From Benincasa hispida (Eukaryota; Streptophyta; Magnoliopsida; Cucurbitales; Cucurbitaceae): a DNA stretch of 64,000 nucleotides. Under the pieces are notes generated by a model. That model worked only from the letters and a program-made list of their open reading frames with translations. It was not told the origin of the DNA and ran no database searches. The DNA is taken from positions 249,554 through 313,553 of the forward strand of contig NW_024063873.1 of NCBI RefSeq assembly GCF_009727055.1. Reading direction: 5' to 3'. A program made the position numbers and the translations under genes. Of the stretch, positions 60,962 to 64,000 are shown in pieces. Within the stretch, counting starts at the first letter, position 1, and each line of letters begins with the position of its first letter.

Positions 60962-62452
60962 TGAAGGATCCGAATGAAGAGTCCTTGAGCAGAAGCAACA
61001 GATTGTCCCAAGTCCCAAAATTTTTCAGAACACAATTTTACAGAGAAAAGGAACAGATCATGCATTTATTGATATAAAATATACAACATGTATGTTATAT
61101 CAAATATATCATATAATCTATAGTTTTAATATTGTATCGTATACAATATAACTTATAGTTTTTTTTTCTCTCACTAATGACATTTAATATAAATTACACT
61201 TACATTAAATTTAACAATATGAATCCAATTCATAAAATTAATATTTGAATCATATTCAAATATTTATTTCCCCTCATAAATAGTTAATATTATAATGTAT
61301 CAAATACATTATAGTAATTATATCGCATATAATTAAAATTTAATTAATTATATCATATATAATTAATTTCCTCAATTAATTTAAACAATTTAAATTAATC
61401 CAAAAACTAATTCTCATTTAATCTTGTTAAGCTACCGAGGGGACCTCATGGACCTGTAGCTTGAAGCTCCAACGGTACGTAAATAATTAATTAAACTCTT
61501 TAATTAAATTATTCACCATCCGTAACTGTCAGACACTTCACTAAAGACCGACAGTTGCACTCTTCGCGCTACAGATATATTTCTATGTCCATTGGATACA
61601 GTACAATGACCCTTCACAAATTTCTTGTAAGTACAGCTAGGTCAAAATTATCGTTTTACCCCTGTAGTTACTTCTAACTCCTTAAGTACCACTGATTCCT
61701 CTAATGAACAATAAATCATAGTCCAACTATGATTAAACCCCTCTCGGGCTAGGAGAGCGTGTGATGCCACATTGTTCAAGTTTCAACATTAGCCCTTAAG
61801 GGAGCAATTTATCTACTTGCTCTGACATTGGGAAACAAGTGAATTCCTTCTTGTGTAACTGTGTTCCTAGCTCCCCAATCAGACAAATCCCCAAAATGGT
61901 AGGCTTGTTGAGTCGGCAATCTGGCCACTCTCACCCATACAAATCAAAGTACCGCTCTCATAGGCAGGAGTTCACAACTCACTCAGGATTCAGGCCATGT
62001 TACCTATGGTCATCCTGGTGAAATGTAAGTCTCTATTATGAATGGCGTTATATAATGAGACTAAACATTTCGTGGTCCGATTTTATACAAACTCTTTTGT
62101 ATAAAATATCCTCGCTCACATGTCTCCACATAAATGATCATGATCAGATCATTTGTAGCACTTTACCACAATTATAACATCTACAAAGTGGGGCATACTC
62201 GTAGTGTCACCAAGAAAGGTATCCAGCCTTATCCATCTACTACAAACTATTTAGGTTATCACTTAAACATGATCGACCCGTATGCCTCTACATACATGTT
62301 TAAGCTACAAGATAACCATAGATGTTAGTTTATTGGTTTGTGGTTAATGCAACTAATTTTGAAATAAAACATCATATATTTTATTAAATAAAATGTTTGT
62401 ACATTACAATTACAAACTATGGGCTACAAAATTTAGGGCATCAACCCCAACA
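60962..62452 (-). mobile_element. Solo Copia LTR, minus strand
   Basis: On the minus strand it starts TGTTGGGGTTGATGCCC at 62452 and ends GGATCCTTCA at 60962. Perfect 5-bp duplications ACATT flank it at 60957-60961 and 62453-62457. It belongs to the family of the LTRs at 8525 and 40845 but is about 640 bp shorter, so it has lost internal sequence, mainly from the U5 side that carries CGATCG repeats in its relatives. Confidence 0.92.
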
Positions 62453-62460
62453 ACATTGCC

Positions 62461-63850
62461 CTAATGTATTTCTAATCTAAGCCCAATGAAAATAAAGACA
62501 TGGAACAGAAAACCTCCCCTGTAGGCATTTTCGTACACGATTTTTGAGGTGTGGTAGGAGGGATCGCCTCTCAAAATTATGTTTCTTTCTTCTTTAGTGA
62601 CCAAGGCGAGGGACCTACAAAACAAAAACAAAAAGAAAGCTAATCTAGAAAACAAATAAAGAAAGCAGTAAATTTTTTTACCTGGCTCCTCCCAAGAATG
62701 ACAAATTTTTAACATCGATTGCTTGACGTAACCTGTCCCCTGTCAAGGCACAAAAAAATTCTTGTATTTCTTTGGTCCCTTCTTAGATCAGTCGACATAG
62801 TCCGGTAAGGCTATAAGACTCTTCATCTTTTGAAGAGAATTAGACATGTTGAATTTGGTATTTTTCATTTTTGGCAAAAAAGGTAAAAAGAAAGAATCAA
62901 AAGACTCAAATGACCCTAAAGATTTAAAATAAAGAAAAGACTCAACAGACTCTGACTCAACTGGCTTTCAAAGAAAAGATGAACAATATTAAAAAAAATG
63001 TAAGAAATGCCAGGAGAAAGAACAGATTGAGGCTTGAAAGCCTTTAACTCTTTTACTTGAAACTCCTCAGAATGAAGTACAGGCTCGAACGTAACCTTAC
63101 TAATTTGTTTCCGACATGGCATGGGTAGACATTTTTTTCATCACTGAAAGGGTAGAATTCCTCTAGTGTTTGTATGGAATTTGTAAGCTAAGGAACATGA
63201 CCTACTTCAACAAGCATAGGGTCTCGAATGTCCAAGTGAGACTCAATAGAATCTTACACACATTGAGAAGAACTATCAGCAAGTTCTTGCATTATAAAAT
63301 CCAAAGTCTTACCTTTACCGATGTTCTGAGGAACCAGCTGCTCAATGGGATGATCGACTTCACTGCTCACCTCGGTAGTCTCAGAAGATTGCAACAAAAA
63401 CTCCTCAAGTCTCCCAACTAATTTAGATCTGAGCAACGAGGTCACCCAGATTCTAAAAATCAGCTCTAGCTTCTAATCCAAAATGGAAGCTATCCTGCTA
63501 GAAACTCAAGAATTCCTGTTGATAAAAGGAGGATTTCTACACAAACTCATCAGAGTTGTTAGAAAGTTCTCTAACCAAATCTTTTAATGACATACCTAAA
63601 TTGGTAGAAGAAGCACATATCGACTTCAAACATGGACTAGGCATCTCCCAAGGGGAACAATAATCGTGCTCAGAACCACATGAAAGCTGAGGACATGCTT
63701 TGGATGAATGACCTTGAAATGAACATATGCAGCATGTTCGAAGCTCTTGCAATTGCTTAGTAGCCAAAACTTGAATAAGGGAGGTTAGTTCAGATATTTG
63801 ATTTCTAAGTCATTAAATTCTCTTACCTCTTGTTCTCTATGTTGATCCGT
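62461..63850 (-). pseudogene. Gypsy gag remnant with CCHC zinc knuckle
   Basis: Minus-strand fragments include CCICSFQGHSSKACPQL near 63730-63690, a CX2CX4HX4C zinc knuckle of the kind found at the C-terminus of Tat/Athila gag. It is followed by NLGMSLKDLVRELSNN, like the helical segment after the knuckle in these proteins, and later scattered short frames (63445-63254, 63122-62916, 62715-62461). Stops and frameshifts are many. Its position and strand fit the 5' part of the element whose 3' LTR is at 55892-57392; the pol region between is missing. Assignment of the pieces below 63250 is uncertain. Confidence 0.6.
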
Positions 63851-64000
63851 TTGCTTCGTATGAAGTGCATAGTAGATATTCATATCATCTACCATGATAA
63901 AAAAAGTGGAGACAAGAAAGGAAAAATATTTTTGGGTTTTTAAAGTTGAAAAGTCAAATTAACTAAGAATGAGATTCTTTGGCTTGCCTCCCCGACAACG
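63851..64000. other. Window edge, nothing assigned
   Basis: Likely more of the same gypsy gag or leader. No distinct feature is visible. Confidence 0.3.

Overview
This is nuclear DNA of a flowering plant, most likely a eudicot. The two intact genes have plant-type GT-AG introns, and the rest is a deep stack of LTR retrotransposons, CACTA and Mutator elements. The Copia and Ty3 families look cucurbit-like to me, but that is an impression from memory, not something the sequence proves. Only two intact host genes are visible: a seven-exon gene for 60S ribosomal protein L7a (eL8), 21413-23244 on +, and a two-exon short-chain dehydrogenase/reductase, 25086-27010 on -. They sit in a low-repeat island of about 9 kb that contains only small MITE-like repeats.

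Left flank (1-20.9 kb): the 3' half of a decayed Ty3/gypsy element (integrase remains plus LTR) lies in a minus-strand Ty1/Copia element. The Copia tRNA-Met primer site (8511-8522) and 5' LTR (8525-12658) survive, and that LTR is itself split by a plus-strand solo LTR (9828-11811). Next come a decayed MuDR-type transposase (13776-15592), a 1.8 kb Mutator-like element with a perfect 9-bp target duplication (16994-18791) packed with CGATCG-core palindromes, and a LINE remnant (about 19984-20500).

Right flank (29-64 kb): a minus-strand Copia solo LTR (29240-34135) is split by a CACTA element (30619-33453). A second, same-family CACTA element (36325-54326, target duplication GTA) carries an exon-intron fragment of a VAMP72-type SNARE gene and is filled with nested insertions. 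Inside it sits a gypsy solo LTR (38666-49512). Inside that sits a gag-only Copia derivative (39634-47856, target duplication GTTGG) whose two ends are both U5-type LTR ends in inverted orientation. Inside that sits another solo LTR (40845-42977). From 55892 to the window end lies a minus-strand Tat/Athila-like gypsy element with most of pol missing, broken by two further solo LTRs (57921-60438 and 60962-62452).

Target-site duplications were read by eye for nearly all nested elements and give the order of insertion. The most unusual items are the inverted-U5 element, the palindromic CGATCG module present in unrelated transposon classes, and the captured VAMP72 fragment. No CRISPR array, rRNA, tRNA gene or bacterial-type system was seen.
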